A stretch of DNA of 64,000 nucleotides from NCBI RefSeq assembly GCF_003860585.1, contig NZ_CP034159.1, forward strand, positions 3,038,001 through 3,102,000, in the 5' to 3' direction. Both the position numbers and the translations under genes were made by a program. Position 1 is the first letter of the stretch. Each line of letters begins with the position of its first letter. Shown here piece after piece: positions 54,599-63,804 of this stretch. The stretch comes from Kaistella carnis. GTDB taxonomy: Bacteria > Bacteroidota > Bacteroidia > Flavobacteriales > Weeksellaceae. The notes beneath the pieces were generated by a model. It worked only from the letters and a program-made list of their open reading frames with translations, had not been told where the DNA came from and ran no database searches.

Positions 54599-55879
54599 TT
54601 AAACTAAAACTTTAAATCGGTCAAATGCTGCAGCGTCGAGCATTTCGCGGTCATCCGGATGAGCAATTTCGATAAGTGCTTTCGCGCGCTGACGAAGATT
54701 TTTACCATACAGATAAGCTACTCCAAACTCGGTTACTACATAGTGGATATGTCCTCTGGTTGTTACAACACCAGCGCCTTCTTTTAGGAATGGTGTAATT
54801 CTCGGAATACCTTTTTTAGTACGGGAAGAAATCGCAATGATCGGTTTTCCACCTTCAGAAAGTGCAGCACCACGCATAAAATCCATTTGGCCACCAATAC
54901 CACTGTATTGATAAGTACCGATTGAATCTGCACAAACCTGTCCCGTCAAATCGATTTCAATGGCTGAATTTATAGCAACCATTTTTTTATTTTTCATAAT
55001 GTTAATCGGGTAGTTTACATGCTCGACATCCATAAACTCGAATGAAGGATTATCATCAATATAATCGTACAGTTTTCTTGTTCCGAAAGCAAAACTCGTA
55101 ATGGTACGGTTAGAATGGGTTCCTTTATATTTATTGTTAATCACATCATTTGCGACTAGATCTACAATTCCGTCACTGATCATTTCGGTATGAACGCCTA
55201 AATCTTTATGATTATGCAGACACTTTAAAACAGCGTCGGGGATCGTTCCGATACCCATTTGCAAAGTGGATCGGTCATCAATTAATTCGGCAACATGCTT
55301 TCCTATAAGCATTTCATCCACGCCTACTTTTGCGCCATAATCCACGGTAAGCAATTCTTCTTCATGCCACACCATTCTGTGAATTTTCGTGTAATGAATC
55401 ATTCCATCACCATGCGTTCGGGGCATTCTCGGATTCACTTGTGCAATGATTATCTTTGACGTGTCAACTGCCGCTCTTGCAACGTCTACCGAGGTTCCCA
55501 GTGTACAGTAACCGTGAGAGTCCGGTGGAGAAACGGTGATCATAGCAACATCTAAGGGAAGCATTCCTCTCTTGAAAAGAGTTGGGATTTCACTTAAGAA
55601 TACGGGTATAAAATCACCACGATCAGAATTAACTGCGTCACGAACCGGCGTTGAAACGAAAAGCGAATTAATGTAAAAACTGTCTTTGTATTGTGGTTTA
55701 GCAACTTCTACATTTCCCTGCTGTGTTATAGAAACAAATTCTATATTTTGCAGGCGCGAAGATTGTCGAGCCAACTCATCGATTAAATGATTGGGCGTAC
55801 AGGCACTACCGTGCGAAAAAATTCGATCACCACTTTTGATTACTGAAACCGCTTCCTCGCCATTGACATACTGAATCAT
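54599..55879 (-). CDS. Acetyl-CoA hydrolase/transferase family protein
   Basis: 426 residues of the Cat1/4-hydroxybutyrate-type CoA-transferase group. Visible hallmarks are IFSHGSACTPNHLIDELA at the N terminus, QMGIGTIPDAV, and the C-terminal GAGVVTTRGHIHYVVTEFG, the CoA-binding region. Placed between hmgA and hpd, it may move CoA to acetoacetate released by FahA, or to acetate. That role is inferred from position only. It has its own terminator, so it is a separate transcript from hpd. Confidence 0.88.
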   Translation of the reverse strand: MIQYVNGEEAVSVIKSGDRIFSHGSACTPNHLIDELARQSSRLQNIEFVSITQQGNVEVAKPQYKDSFYINSLFVSTPVRDAVNSDRGDFIPVFLSEIPTLFKRGMLPLDVAMITVSPPDSHGYCTLGTSVDVARAAVDTSKIIIAQVNPRMPRTHGDGMIHYTKIHRMVWHEEELLTVDYGAKVGVDEMLIGKHVAELIDDRSTLQMGIGTIPDAVLKCLHNHKDLGVHTEMISDGIVDLVANDVINNKYKGTHSNRTITSFAFGTRKLYDYIDDNPSFEFMDVEHVNYPINIMKNKKMVAINSAIEIDLTGQVCADSIGTYQYSGIGGQMDFMRGAALSEGGKPIIAISSRTKKGIPRITPFLKEGAGVVTTRGHIHYVVTEFGVAYLYGKNLRQRAKALIEIAHPDDREMLDAAAFDRFKVLV

Positions 55880-56093
55880 ATTTTTATTTTTTTATTTCTT
55901 CACTTTTTAGGACTGGAATTTCCATTTTCGATTCCAATGTTTGTCGATTGGAAAAATACTGGATTTAATCGGAGCAAATTTCGACAATAAAAGTCAGGTT
56001 GCCTTCCAAATCCCATTTACTTCTCAAAATTAATTAATACATTCCGCATCTGAAATGAGGGATGTCAGTTTTGTGATAATTAATGACATGATT

Positions 56094-57281
56094 TTATTCC
56101 TGACTGCGATCATGCAATGAATGATCTTCACTTTCTAACCAAGATGTTTTGTAGGAAGGGTCTTGAACCTTCATCGCTTCTTCTGTAATTTGAAAAGGTC
56201 GGAAAGGATCAACCATTACGGCATATTCCTCCGTGAATTTTTTTCCGATGCTGCGTTCCATCGCTCCGGGATGAGGACCATGAACAATACCGCCCGGATG
56301 CAAGGTGAAGTCCATTAAATCAATATGATTGCGACTCATAAAATCCCCTTCTGTATAAAATAAAACTTCATCGGAATCAATATTGGAATGGTTGTAAGGT
56401 GCGGGAATCGCTTGTGGATGATAATCGTACATTCTGGCCACAAAGGAGCAAACCACGAAATTATGTGCTTCGAAATTCTGATGAACTGGCGGCGGTTGGT
56501 GAATACGGCCCGTAATCGGTTCGAAGTTTTTAATATTAAATTTATAAGGATAAAAATAACCGTCCCAACCAACAACATCGAACGGATGAGTGGCGTACAC
56601 GAAATCCCAGAGTTGATTTTCTTTCTTTACTTTAATTAAAAATTCTCCTTTTTCATCAACCGGATCTACAAAAGTTGGGGTTTCGATATCACGCTCGCAA
56701 AATGGCGAATGTTCCAACAATTGGCCAAACTCATTTCTGTACCGTTTTGGCGTATTGATCGGGGAGTGACTTTCGATAAAAAGTAAGACGTTATTTTCAT
56801 CTTTAAACTCGATAGTATAAATTGTTCCGCGCGGAATAATTAAATAATCACCGTACGAAAATTCCAGATTTCCTAAAAATGTTTTTAAAGTTCCGCTTCC
56901 TTCGTGAATGAAAAGGAGTTCATCACATTCCGCATTTTTATAAAAGTAGGGTGTGGATTTTCTCGGTTTTGCCAAGCCCATTTTAAGGTCATTGTTTACC
57001 AAAAGAACTTTCCGGCTGTCCAAAAAATCATCTTCGGCGGCCACATTCATTCCCTTAAACATTCGTGGGGTTACATTCTTTCCAACCGCAATTTTCGGCG
57101 TCACATCTTTGGGTTCGCTGATCGATTTTATCTGCGTAGGTCGGTGAATATGGTAGAGTAGAGAGGAAATGCCGTGAAATCCTTCCGTACCAAAAAGTTG
57201 TTCGTAGTAAAACTGATCATCCTGTGATTTAAAAACAGTATGTCTTTTCTGTGGGATTTTTCCGGCGCGCTGATAACTCAT
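56094..57281 (-). CDS. hmgA: Homogentisate 1,2-dioxygenase
   Basis: 395 residues, cupin-type non-heme iron dioxygenase that opens the homogentisate ring to maleylacetoacetate. Recognisable parts are the N-terminal GKIPQKRHTVFK, a cupin strand LLFIHEGSGTLKTFLG, and the iron-binding C-terminal HPGGIVHGPHPGAMERS. The length is the shorter bacterial form. It lies 73 bp downstream of a four-gene NUDIX operon and 214 bp upstream of the CoA-transferase gene. Confidence 0.93.
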   Translation of the reverse strand: MSYQRAGKIPQKRHTVFKSQDDQFYYEQLFGTEGFHGISSLLYHIHRPTQIKSISEPKDVTPKIAVGKNVTPRMFKGMNVAAEDDFLDSRKVLLVNNDLKMGLAKPRKSTPYFYKNAECDELLFIHEGSGTLKTFLGNLEFSYGDYLIIPRGTIYTIEFKDENNVLLFIESHSPINTPKRYRNEFGQLLEHSPFCERDIETPTFVDPVDEKGEFLIKVKKENQLWDFVYATHPFDVVGWDGYFYPYKFNIKNFEPITGRIHQPPPVHQNFEAHNFVVCSFVARMYDYHPQAIPAPYNHSNIDSDEVLFYTEGDFMSRNHIDLMDFTLHPGGIVHGPHPGAMERSIGKKFTEEYAVMVDPFRPFQITEEAMKVQDPSYKTSWLESEDHSLHDRSQE

Positions 57282-57354
57282 TTGTAACTATTTTAGATAG
57301 GTAAATTTAATGAATTTTTCAGACTTGTAATAGGAAGTGTTTATTGCGAAGGAT

Positions 57355-57891
57355 TTATTTAAATTCTGTTACGGCTTCATAAAATTCTTCTTCCATCACG
57401 CCAAATTGTTGGGCGAGCAATTTTACTCCTTCCATATTAGCAGCAAGTGATTCTTCTGCGGAGGAAAGTGGAATTGGTCCTAAACTCGTACTTAGAATAA
57501 AATGATCTTGTGATTTTTGAAAGTCGGCTAGGGAAAATTCCAATTTTCTGAAGAAGTTTCCACTTTCTTCTGCAGCTTCCTGGAAAGCGTTGGGGTGAAT
57601 TAAAACACCACCTGCCACAATATTTCTTAAAACCGCCGAGATTTCATCTGGTTTAACATCTTGCGTGATAAGCGCAATGTTGGGTTGAAATAAAGTTGCT
57701 TTTTCCAGATTTGAAGTTTCCAAGATAACAAAATCATTGCCCGCATTTTGATGGTTTCCGTCTTCTAAAAGAAAATCAAAATCTTTTTCGTTAAAATGTA
57801 AAATATTCAAAAAGAATTGGGCTATGACAGAATTTGAAGTCAGAATGAGAACCCTTGTTTTGTTTTTTGACGCGTTAAAGAAAGTATCCAT
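57355..57891 (-). CDS. Hypothetical protein, possibly Mur-ligase-like
   Basis: 178 residues, no signal peptide. The stretch NDFVILETSNLEKATLFQPNI followed by ALIT resembles the central domain of Mur ligases, but the ATP-binding P-loop and other ligase motifs are missing, so it is not an active ligase as it stands. It is the last gene of a tight minus-strand operon (NUDIX, acyltransferase, lipoprotein), 5 bp after the lipoprotein gene. Function unknown. Confidence 0.7.
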   Translation of the reverse strand: MDTFFNASKNKTRVLILTSNSVIAQFFLNILHFNEKDFDFLLEDGNHQNAGNDFVILETSNLEKATLFQPNIALITQDVKPDEISAVLRNIVAGGVLIHPNAFQEAAEESGNFFRKLEFSLADFQKSQDHFILSTSLGPIPLSSAEESLAANMEGVKLLAQQFGVMEEEFYEAVTEFK

Positions 57892-57896
57892 TCGAA

Positions 57897-58340
57897 TTAT
57901 TTTTTTGATTCTGCCAAATTTCTTGAATCAATAATCTGCTGGAAAACTGCTGTCACATTATCCCATCTTTGCTGATCACTTTCCATAATTTGTGAGGCAT
58001 TGCTTTTCGTTGCGGAATTTTCGCCTTTTTTTACAGTTACAATAGTTGAAATATTGTCGTATAATTTCTTGTAATCTTCCTGAATGAAACGAAATTTATT
58101 TGCTGTTAAAACTTCTTCGATATTTTTTAACTCGGCATCAGAAATCGAAAAATCTTTTTTAATCTTCGTGTTCTGTCTTTCGTATGAATAATGAACCTTA
58201 TTTCCTTTAATCAGTAAATTCTCGTACATCGGCGCGAAACCGCCACTACGGGCGAAGCTGTAATCAAAGTTGGAATATTTATTTTGAGTGGAACATCCTG
58301 TTAATATCGCAAGGATAAAGAGAATAATCAGGTTTTTCAT
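57897..58340 (-). CDS. Hypothetical lipoprotein
   Basis: 147 residues with a lipobox signal (LTGCST). The mature domain starts SNFDYSFARSGGFAPMYENL and has no motif I can name. It is tightly spaced (11 bp) after the acyltransferase gene and 5 bp before the Mur-like ORF, so it belongs to the same transcript. Confidence 0.75.
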   Translation of the reverse strand: MKNLIILFILAILTGCSTQNKYSNFDYSFARSGGFAPMYENLLIKGNKVHYSYERQNTKIKKDFSISDAELKNIEEVLTANKFRFIQEDYKKLYDNISTIVTVKKGENSATKSNASQIMESDQQRWDNVTAVFQQIIDSRNLAESKK

Positions 58341-58351
58341 AATTGATCTTT

Positions 58352-59155
58352 TTAATTTTTAACTTCTGCTTTTTGAGCTTTTAGCTCTTCATCATAGTCA
58401 TGTAAAACGTTGAAATCTTCCGTTTGTTCAATGGCTACCATGATTTTGTGCATAATGGCTTGCGCATCTTCATTGTCATAATCAATGTCCAGTGGTGCTT
58501 TAAATTCCATCGTTGGCTTTACTCCCGTTACTTTTACTTTGAGTCCTTTTTTATCGAAGGCCCGTCGGAAACCATTAATTTTAATAGGAATGACAATAGG
58601 TTTATTGTTTTTTACCAGCTTTGCAGTTCCTTTTCGGCCCTGTGCAAAGGCAGCAGTTGTTCCCTGCGGAAATGTGATCACCCACCCATTATTTAGGGCT
58701 TTCATGATATTGTCAACTTCATTTAAATCGACCATCCGGTTTACATTATGACCTTCTGCACGCCAGGTTCTTTTCACGGTCACTGCTCCTGCCAGTTTAA
58801 AGATTTTGGTCATCAATCCTTTATTCATGGTTTCTTCAGCAGCTACGTAATAAAAATCTACTTTCGGGTTCAGTAAATAAATTGGATTTTTAATTGAATT
58901 TAAATAGCCATTATTTACTGCACAAAAGGCATGATACATAGCCGCGACATCCGCAAAATAGGTTTGATGATTTGAGACAAAAAGTACATTGGAGTCGGGA
59001 AGATCTACCAAATGCTCGGAGCCTGAAATCTTCAGCTTGTTGAAGCCATTGAAGCGTCGGTAAGAAACCATTCCCAAAATGAAAATGATCAGTCTTTTTA
59101 AAAAATACAGATTGCCAAACGCATCTGTGAAGATATTTTTCTTCGCCATTATCAA
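58352..59155 (-). CDS. 1-acyl-glycerol-3-phosphate acyltransferase family protein
   Basis: 267 residues of the PlsC superfamily. The catalytic block is VSNHQTYFADVA and the substrate block is FPQGTTAAFAQG. Both differ from textbook motifs: H-x5-D in place of H-x4-D, and FPQGT in place of FPEGT. These spellings occur across Bacteroidota relatives, so the enzyme is probably active on a different acceptor. An N-terminal hydrophobic segment (about 18-34) can attach it to the inner membrane. It starts 19 bp after the NUDIX gene. ATG 59149 (MAKKN) is an alternative start. Confidence 0.85.
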   Translation of the reverse strand: MIMAKKNIFTDAFGNLYFLKRLIIFILGMVSYRRFNGFNKLKISGSEHLVDLPDSNVLFVSNHQTYFADVAAMYHAFCAVNNGYLNSIKNPIYLLNPKVDFYYVAAEETMNKGLMTKIFKLAGAVTVKRTWRAEGHNVNRMVDLNEVDNIMKALNNGWVITFPQGTTAAFAQGRKGTAKLVKNNKPIVIPIKINGFRRAFDKKGLKVKVTGVKPTMEFKAPLDIDYDNEDAQAIMHKIMVAIEQTEDFNVLHDYDEELKAQKAEVKN

Positions 59156-59174
59156 ATTTACATAATCCGCGAAA

Positions 59175-59804
59175 TTACAAATTTTTCAGCAACAAACTAA
59201 ATTCACTTAGAATCATAGAGGTAGCGCCCCAAATGATATATCCGTTGAAGTTGATCACCGGAACTTCTACCCCGCGAGAACTGGGCAAAACCATCATTTC
59301 TGGCTCATCTTTTAAATTAAGAAGAGACGAAACAGGCAACTCAATTAATTCTACAGCTTCCGTTTCCTGCAATATAAATTGCGGATTTTTCTTCGTGTAG
59401 GAAACAAAAGCTTTTACATAGAAATTGCTTGGTGGAATATAAATTGGGGAAAGTTCCCGAATGATGCGAATGTAATGCTCCTCTACACCAACTTCCTCAG
59501 ATGTTTCCCTTTTGGCGGTTGCGGCATAATTAGGATCAAAGTCTTCCTTTTTTCCTCCCGGTAAAGAAATTTGGCCACTGTGTCGGTCGCGCTCGTTTTC
59601 ACTCCGAACAATAAGCGGAAGATACCATTCGTTGTCCTTTAAATACAAAAGAATGTTCACGGCAGCGAACTTCGGATTTTTGGCTAAAATTTCTTCATAA
59701 GAATATAAAGGTCGGTACGGAGGGGAATAAATTTCGTGCGCAGCTTCTCCCTGGAGTTTTGCCTGCTGTATTTTTGTGAGTAAATCTCTGCCAAAGCTTT
59801 TCAT
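59175..59804 (-). CDS. NUDIX hydrolase, CoA pyrophosphatase-like
   Basis: 209 residues. The Nudix box region ISLPGGKKEDFDPNYAATAK continuing RETSEEVGV fits the CoA pyrophosphatase subgroup (PGGK.E..D....TA.RE..EE.G). It would split CoA or related nucleotide diphosphates in the cytoplasm. First gene of a four-gene minus-strand operon. A TAGATTTG promoter element lies immediately before its start codon, so the mRNA is probably leaderless. Confidence 0.88.
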   Translation of the reverse strand: MKSFGRDLLTKIQQAKLQGEAAHEIYSPPYRPLYSYEEILAKNPKFAAVNILLYLKDNEWYLPLIVRSENERDRHSGQISLPGGKKEDFDPNYAATAKRETSEEVGVEEHYIRIIRELSPIYIPPSNFYVKAFVSYTKKNPQFILQETEAVELIELPVSSLLNLKDEPEMMVLPSSRGVEVPVINFNGYIIWGATSMILSEFSLLLKNL

Positions 59805-59808
59805 AACA

Positions 59809-59816
59809 CAAATCTA
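59809..59816 (-). promoter_or_regulatory. -7 promoter element of NUDIX operon
   Basis: TAGATTTG on the minus strand matches TAnnTTTG and ends 4 bp before the ATG. Transcription would begin at or next to the start codon (leaderless). Confidence 0.55.
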
Positions 59817-59897
59817 AGCATTTAGAGGATGAAATTGTTTTAAAGGAAAGTTAAATTTAAACTATTTTTTTTAATTATTTTTAAGGAAAATATACTT

Positions 59898-60491
59898 CTA
59901 CTTTAAAAATTCCGTATCGCTGTAATCGATGAAAAAGCTGCCGTTATTTGGAACTAAAGTTATCTCACTTATGGTTTTGTAGTCCTCATCATAATCCACG
60001 AAAACCCGGTATTTTAAATCGGCGATTTTCTCAACTTTAATATCCCTGATATTTTCCATATCATCTTGTCCTCTTCCAAAAAGCCAAGGCTCCATGTCTT
60101 TGCGCAGAGGGTAAATTTTTTGCCATTTTTCTTTGTAATTCTTTTCTGCAGTGGGAATTTCTTCTTCTGATAAATTGGTAGCACCATAAATTCGTTCAGA
60201 ATCCATCATGAATTGATAAAATCTTTCAGTGCAAATTTTTTCTTCCTGATCCAGATAGAAACAATATTTGTTGCCGTTTCTGCATTTAAACAAATTTTCC
60301 AGCCACTCTTTTCCCGTATCTGTGATTTGAACTAACTCATTGTGTTCCTTAAGAGAATCCATTTTAGTCAAATTGTCGCCTAAATCATTTGTAATTTCTT
60401 GTGCGTTATCAAAGGATTTGGTAACACCAGATTTGCTTTCACTGCAAGACAGGAAAAGAAAAATCAAAAGAAGAGGAAGCGCTTTTTTCAC
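59898..60491 (-). CDS. Hypothetical lipoprotein
   Basis: 197 residues with a lipobox signal (FLFLSCSES). The mature part has a Cys pair (KCRNGNKYCFYL) and an acidic C-terminal domain (VEKIADLKYRVFVDYDEDYK) with the look of a small NTF2- or DUF-type fold. No family recognised and no operon partner. Codon use is like its neighbours. Confidence 0.7.
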   Translation of the reverse strand: MKKALPLLLIFLFLSCSESKSGVTKSFDNAQEITNDLGDNLTKMDSLKEHNELVQITDTGKEWLENLFKCRNGNKYCFYLDQEEKICTERFYQFMMDSERIYGATNLSEEEIPTAEKNYKEKWQKIYPLRKDMEPWLFGRGQDDMENIRDIKVEKIADLKYRVFVDYDEDYKTISEITLVPNNGSFFIDYSDTEFLK

Positions 60492-60697
60492 AAGTTTTAG
60501 TGTTTTTATTGAATATTAATAGAGAAGGATAATATCGACTAAATTAATGAATAAGAAATTAAGATATTGCGCTAAACACATGTTGTTACATTTTTTAAAG
60601 TAAAGATCTCTTTTTTAGAAAGTCTCTCAAACCTCAATAACACAATGCTTTCCTCTATAAAAATAATGATTTAATTTCTTATCTTTTATATTTTAGG

Positions 60698-60705
60698 TAC
60701 TTTTG
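60698..60705 (+). promoter_or_regulatory. -7 promoter element of mgtE
   Basis: TACTTTTG matches TAnnTTTG and lies 20 bp upstream of the TTG start codon of mgtE, the same spacing as at 48024 and 63777. It supports the non-ATG start at 60726. Confidence 0.65.
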
Positions 60706-60725
60706 CAATTCGAAAATCGACTAGT

Positions 60726-62045
60726 TTGGAAACTCAGGACCTTATTTTTAATCCTCAGGATATTGCCGAAACGCTGAGCGGACTTCCCGCAAATGAGCGA
60801 TTTTTGTCGTTCCTAAAGGTTCCCAAACAATACAAAGCAGATGTTTTTTCTCATTTAGATCCTGATTTTCAAGAAGATACCATTCGGAAATTAGGAAATG
60901 AAGAGGTTTCCGACATTTTGAATGGAATGACTCCGGATGATAGAACGGCTCTTTTTGAAGATTTTCCCGATGAATTGATAAAATATTCCATCAATCATCT
61001 TAATCCGCAGGAACGAAGGATCGCCCTTAAACTTTTGGGTTATCACGTCGATTCCATTGCGCGTTTGATGACGCCCTATTATATTCAAATTCGACGTGAG
61101 TGGACGGTCAAAAAATGTTTCGAACAGATAAAAAAAGTAGGGAAGAAGGTAGAAACCATGAACCATCTTTATGTGGTTGATGAACGAAACCGCCTTATTG
61201 ATGATATTGCAATCGGCTCTTTGCTTTTGGCAGAAGAAGATACTTTAATTTCCGAAATTACAGATGATCATTTTGTAGCGATTACCACGACCACGACGAA
61301 AGAAGAGGCGGTTTCTATTTTTGAAAAATATGACCGTTCTGCCTTACCAATTGTCACCGAAAGTGGAGTGCTCGTTGGGATTGTGACAATTGATGACATT
61401 TTAGACCAAATTGCCGCACAGAATACCGAAGATATTCAGAAATTCGGGGGTGTAGATGCGCTGGACATGCCATACACGCAAACTTCGTGGACGGATATGA
61501 TCAAGAAAAGAGGAACCTGGTTGGTCATCCTTTTCTTCTCAGAAATGTTAACGGCCTCCGCGATGGGTTTCTTCGAGCATGAAATAGAAAAAGCGGTGGT
61601 ACTTGCGCTGTTTGTTCCTTTGATCATTTCAAGTGGAGGTAACTCCGGTTCTCAGGCAGCAACATTGATTATTCGTGCCATGGCATTACAGGAAATCGGG
61701 CTCAAAGACTGGTGGTATGTGATGCGAAAAGAAATAGTTTCGGGTGTTTTTCTGGGAGGAATCTTGGGAATTATCGGTTTTATCAGGATTATGGTTTGGC
61801 AAGAAACGGGTCTTTATGATTATGGTGAACACTGGATCTACATTGCTTTTAGTATTGCTGTTTCGCTCTTGCTCATTATCCTTTGGGGAACACTTTCGGG
61901 TTCTATGATTCCTTTTGTTTTAAAGCGTTTCAAACTCGATCCAGCGACTTCTTCGGCGCCTTTTGTTGCAACGTTGGTTGATGTAACCGGTTTGATTATT
62001 TACTTTACTGTCGCGGGAATGTTCCTGGCAGGTAAACTACTTTAA
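60726..62045 (+). CDS. mgtE: Magnesium transporter MgtE
   Basis: 439 residues, starting with TTG at 60726; the next in-frame ATG is 67 codons on and would remove most of the N domain, and a promoter sits 20 bp before the TTG. Layout: cytoplasmic MgtE N domain (about 10-115), two CBS domains (about 120-245, [16 protein letters not shown] and [20 protein letters not shown]), then five transmembrane helices including [13 protein letters not shown] and the pore segment. A homodimeric Mg2+ channel gated by Mg2+ on the cytoplasmic domains. Followed 4 bp later by a BtuF-like gene. Confidence 0.94.
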   Translation: METQDLIFNPQDIAETLSGLPANERFLSFLKVPKQYKADVFSHLDPDFQEDTIRKLGNEEVSDILNGMTPDDRTALFEDFPDELIKYSINHLNPQERRIALKLLGYHVDSIARLMTPYYIQIRREWTVKKCFEQIKKVGKKVETMNHLYVVDERNRLIDDIAIGSLLLAEEDTLISEITDDHFVAITTTTTKEEAVSIFEKYDRSALPIVTESGVLVGIVTIDDILDQIAAQNTEDIQKFGGVDALDMPYTQTSWTDMIKKRGTWLVILFFSEMLTASAMGFFEHEIEKAVVLALFVPLIISSGGNSGSQAATLIIRAMALQEIGLKDWWYVMRKEIVSGVFLGGILGIIGFIRIMVWQETGLYDYGEHWIYIAFSIAVSLLLIILWGTLSGSMIPFVLKRFKLDPATSSAPFVATLVDVTGLIIYFTVAGMFLAGKLL

Positions 62046-62049
62046 CTTT

Positions 62050-62775
62050 ATGAGAATTGTATCGCTCGTTCCGAGTATCACCGAAACCTTGTTTGATTTT
62101 GGCTTAACCGCTGATGAGGTTGTAGGACGGACAAAATTTTGTATTCATCCAGCTAATCTTGTGAAAAATGTACAAATTATTGGCGGTACAAAAAATTTAA
62201 ATATCGAGAAAATCAAGTCTTTGAATCCGGATTTAATCATTGCAAATAAGGAGGAAAATGAGAAACTTCAAGTGGAAGAGTTAATGACTGATTTTAAAGT
62301 TTGGGTCACCGATATCTCGACTTTGGAAGATAATCATCAATTCATTTCCGAGCTTGGAAAGCATTTAGATAAAAAGGAATTGGCGCAAAATTTCAATGAA
62401 AGAATTGCCCATATTTTTAATATAAAAACAAATCCTTTACCCCAAAAAATCGCGTATCTGATTTGGAAAAATCCCTATATGACGGTAGGGGATGATACTT
62501 TTATTAATGAAGTTTTGGAGAATATCGGCGGTGAAAACTTATTTAAAGATCGAAAACGATATCCGGAAGTTACAGTGGAGGAATTAAAAAATGCAGATCA
62601 GGTCTTTCTTTCATCGGAACCTTTTCCTTTTCAGCAAAAACATATTGACGAACTTCAAAAAGAACTTCCTGGTAAACAAATGATCCTGGTTGATGGCGAA
62701 GCTTTCTCCTGGTTTGGGACGCATTTGCTTCAAGTGGAGGATTATCTGAGAGAATTGTCTAAAAAACTTGCATAA
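62050..62775 (+). CDS. Helical-backbone metal receptor, BtuF-like, without signal peptide
   Basis: 241 residues of the periplasmic-binding fold for vitamin B12, heme or iron chelates (RIVSLVPSITETLFDFGL, NPDLIIANKEENEKLQVEEL). No signal peptide is present, so as encoded it would be cytoplasmic, which is unusual for a transport receptor. It starts 4 bp after mgtE and probably shares its transcript. No permease or ATPase of the B12 type is nearby. Confidence 0.8.
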   Translation: MRIVSLVPSITETLFDFGLTADEVVGRTKFCIHPANLVKNVQIIGGTKNLNIEKIKSLNPDLIIANKEENEKLQVEELMTDFKVWVTDISTLEDNHQFISELGKHLDKKELAQNFNERIAHIFNIKTNPLPQKIAYLIWKNPYMTVGDDTFINEVLENIGGENLFKDRKRYPEVTVEELKNADQVFLSSEPFPFQQKHIDELQKELPGKQMILVDGEAFSWFGTHLLQVEDYLRELSKKLA

Positions 62776-62776
62776 A

Positions 62777-62801
62777 AAAAGGACTCTTTAAAAAGTCCTT
62801 T
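62777..62801. terminator. Bidirectional terminator between BtuF-like gene and dapA
   Basis: AAAGGACT / AGTCCTTT stem flanked by an A tract on the left and T-rich sequence on the right, between two converging genes. Confidence 0.75.
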
Positions 62802-62821
62802 AATTTTATTGAATAAAGCGA

Positions 62822-63694
62822 TTATATTTTTGCCATTTCTTTTTTAATTTTTTCTTGTAAACCATCTGTAGCAACCACCAATGGTAATCGTACTACGTTT
62901 TTCAAAATACCCATTTCCGCTAAAATTGTTTTGATTCCGGCTGGATTTCCTTCTGCGAAAATCAACCTCGTTATTTCAACCAGTTTATTGTGGATTTCAT
63001 AGGCTTCTTTCACCTTTCCTTCAAATGCCAATTGAACCATTGTCGAGAATTCTTTCGGATACGCTTGCCCAATCACTGATATTACGCCGTTTCCGCCTGC
63101 TAAAGTTACTGGAAGTGTAAATTCATCATCACCCGATACCAAATTGAAACCTTCTGGTTTTTGACGTAAAATATCAAAATATTGATTGATGTTTGGTGCT
63201 GCCTCTTTAATTAAAAATAAATTTGGAAATTCCTTAGCTAATCGTACAGTAGTTGCAGCTTCGATATTCTGACCCGTTCTGGATGGAACGTTGTAAATGA
63301 TTATTTTCTTACCAGTTGCCGCCAACACTTTATAGTGTTGATAAAGTCCTTCCTGATTGGGTCTGTTGTAATACGGTGACACAGAAAGTATGGCCTCAAA
63401 ATCTGATAGATCAGTTTCTTCTATCTGCTTTTTCACTTCCATCGTATTGTTTCCACCAATTCCTAAAACCAAGGGCAGACGTTTATTATTGATCTTAATG
63501 ATATGTTGTACTACCTCATTTTTTTCTTCAGTAGAAAGAGTCGCAGCTTCTGCAGTTGTTCCTAGAACCACAAGATAGTTTGTGCCATTGGTGATGTTAA
63601 ATTCTACCAGTTTGGTTAAAGAATCAAAATCTACGGACAAATCTTCATTAAAAGGCGTAACCAAAGCCACACCCAGACCTTTTAAATTGCTCAT
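62822..63694 (-). CDS. dapA: 4-Hydroxy-tetrahydrodipicolinate synthase
   Basis: 290 residues, the first committed enzyme of lysine and diaminopimelate synthesis, condensing pyruvate with aspartate semialdehyde. The Schiff-base lysine is in LFLIKEAAPN, the catalytic tyrosine in SPYYNRPNQEG, and the substrate-binding GTTAEAATLS and NVPSRTG motifs are present. A single gene with its own promoter and a shared terminator. Confidence 0.96.
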   Translation of the reverse strand: MSNLKGLGVALVTPFNEDLSVDFDSLTKLVEFNITNGTNYLVVLGTTAEAATLSTEEKNEVVQHIIKINNKRLPLVLGIGGNNTMEVKKQIEETDLSDFEAILSVSPYYNRPNQEGLYQHYKVLAATGKKIIIYNVPSRTGQNIEAATTVRLAKEFPNLFLIKEAAPNINQYFDILRQKPEGFNLVSGDDEFTLPVTLAGGNGVISVIGQAYPKEFSTMVQLAFEGKVKEAYEIHNKLVEITRLIFAEGNPAGIKTILAEMGILKNVVRLPLVVATDGLQEKIKKEMAKI

Positions 63695-63713
63695 TTTTGT
63701 ATATTTAATGTTT

Positions 63714-63721
63714 CAAAATTA
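63714..63721 (-). promoter_or_regulatory. -7 promoter element of dapA
   Basis: TAATTTTG on the minus strand matches TAnnTTTG, 19 bp before the dapA start codon. Confidence 0.6.
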
Positions 63722-63776
63722 CAAAATTTAATAGAAGAATTTATTAAAAACTAGAACAAGTTTATATTCATATCTT

Positions 63777-63784
63777 TATATTTG
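63777..63784 (+). promoter_or_regulatory. -7 promoter element of the 5'-nucleotidase-like gene
   Basis: TATATTTG matches TAnnTTTG, 20 bp before the ATG at 63805. Confidence 0.6.
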
Positions 63785-63804
63785 CAGGAATAGCTTACAG
63801 GTTC

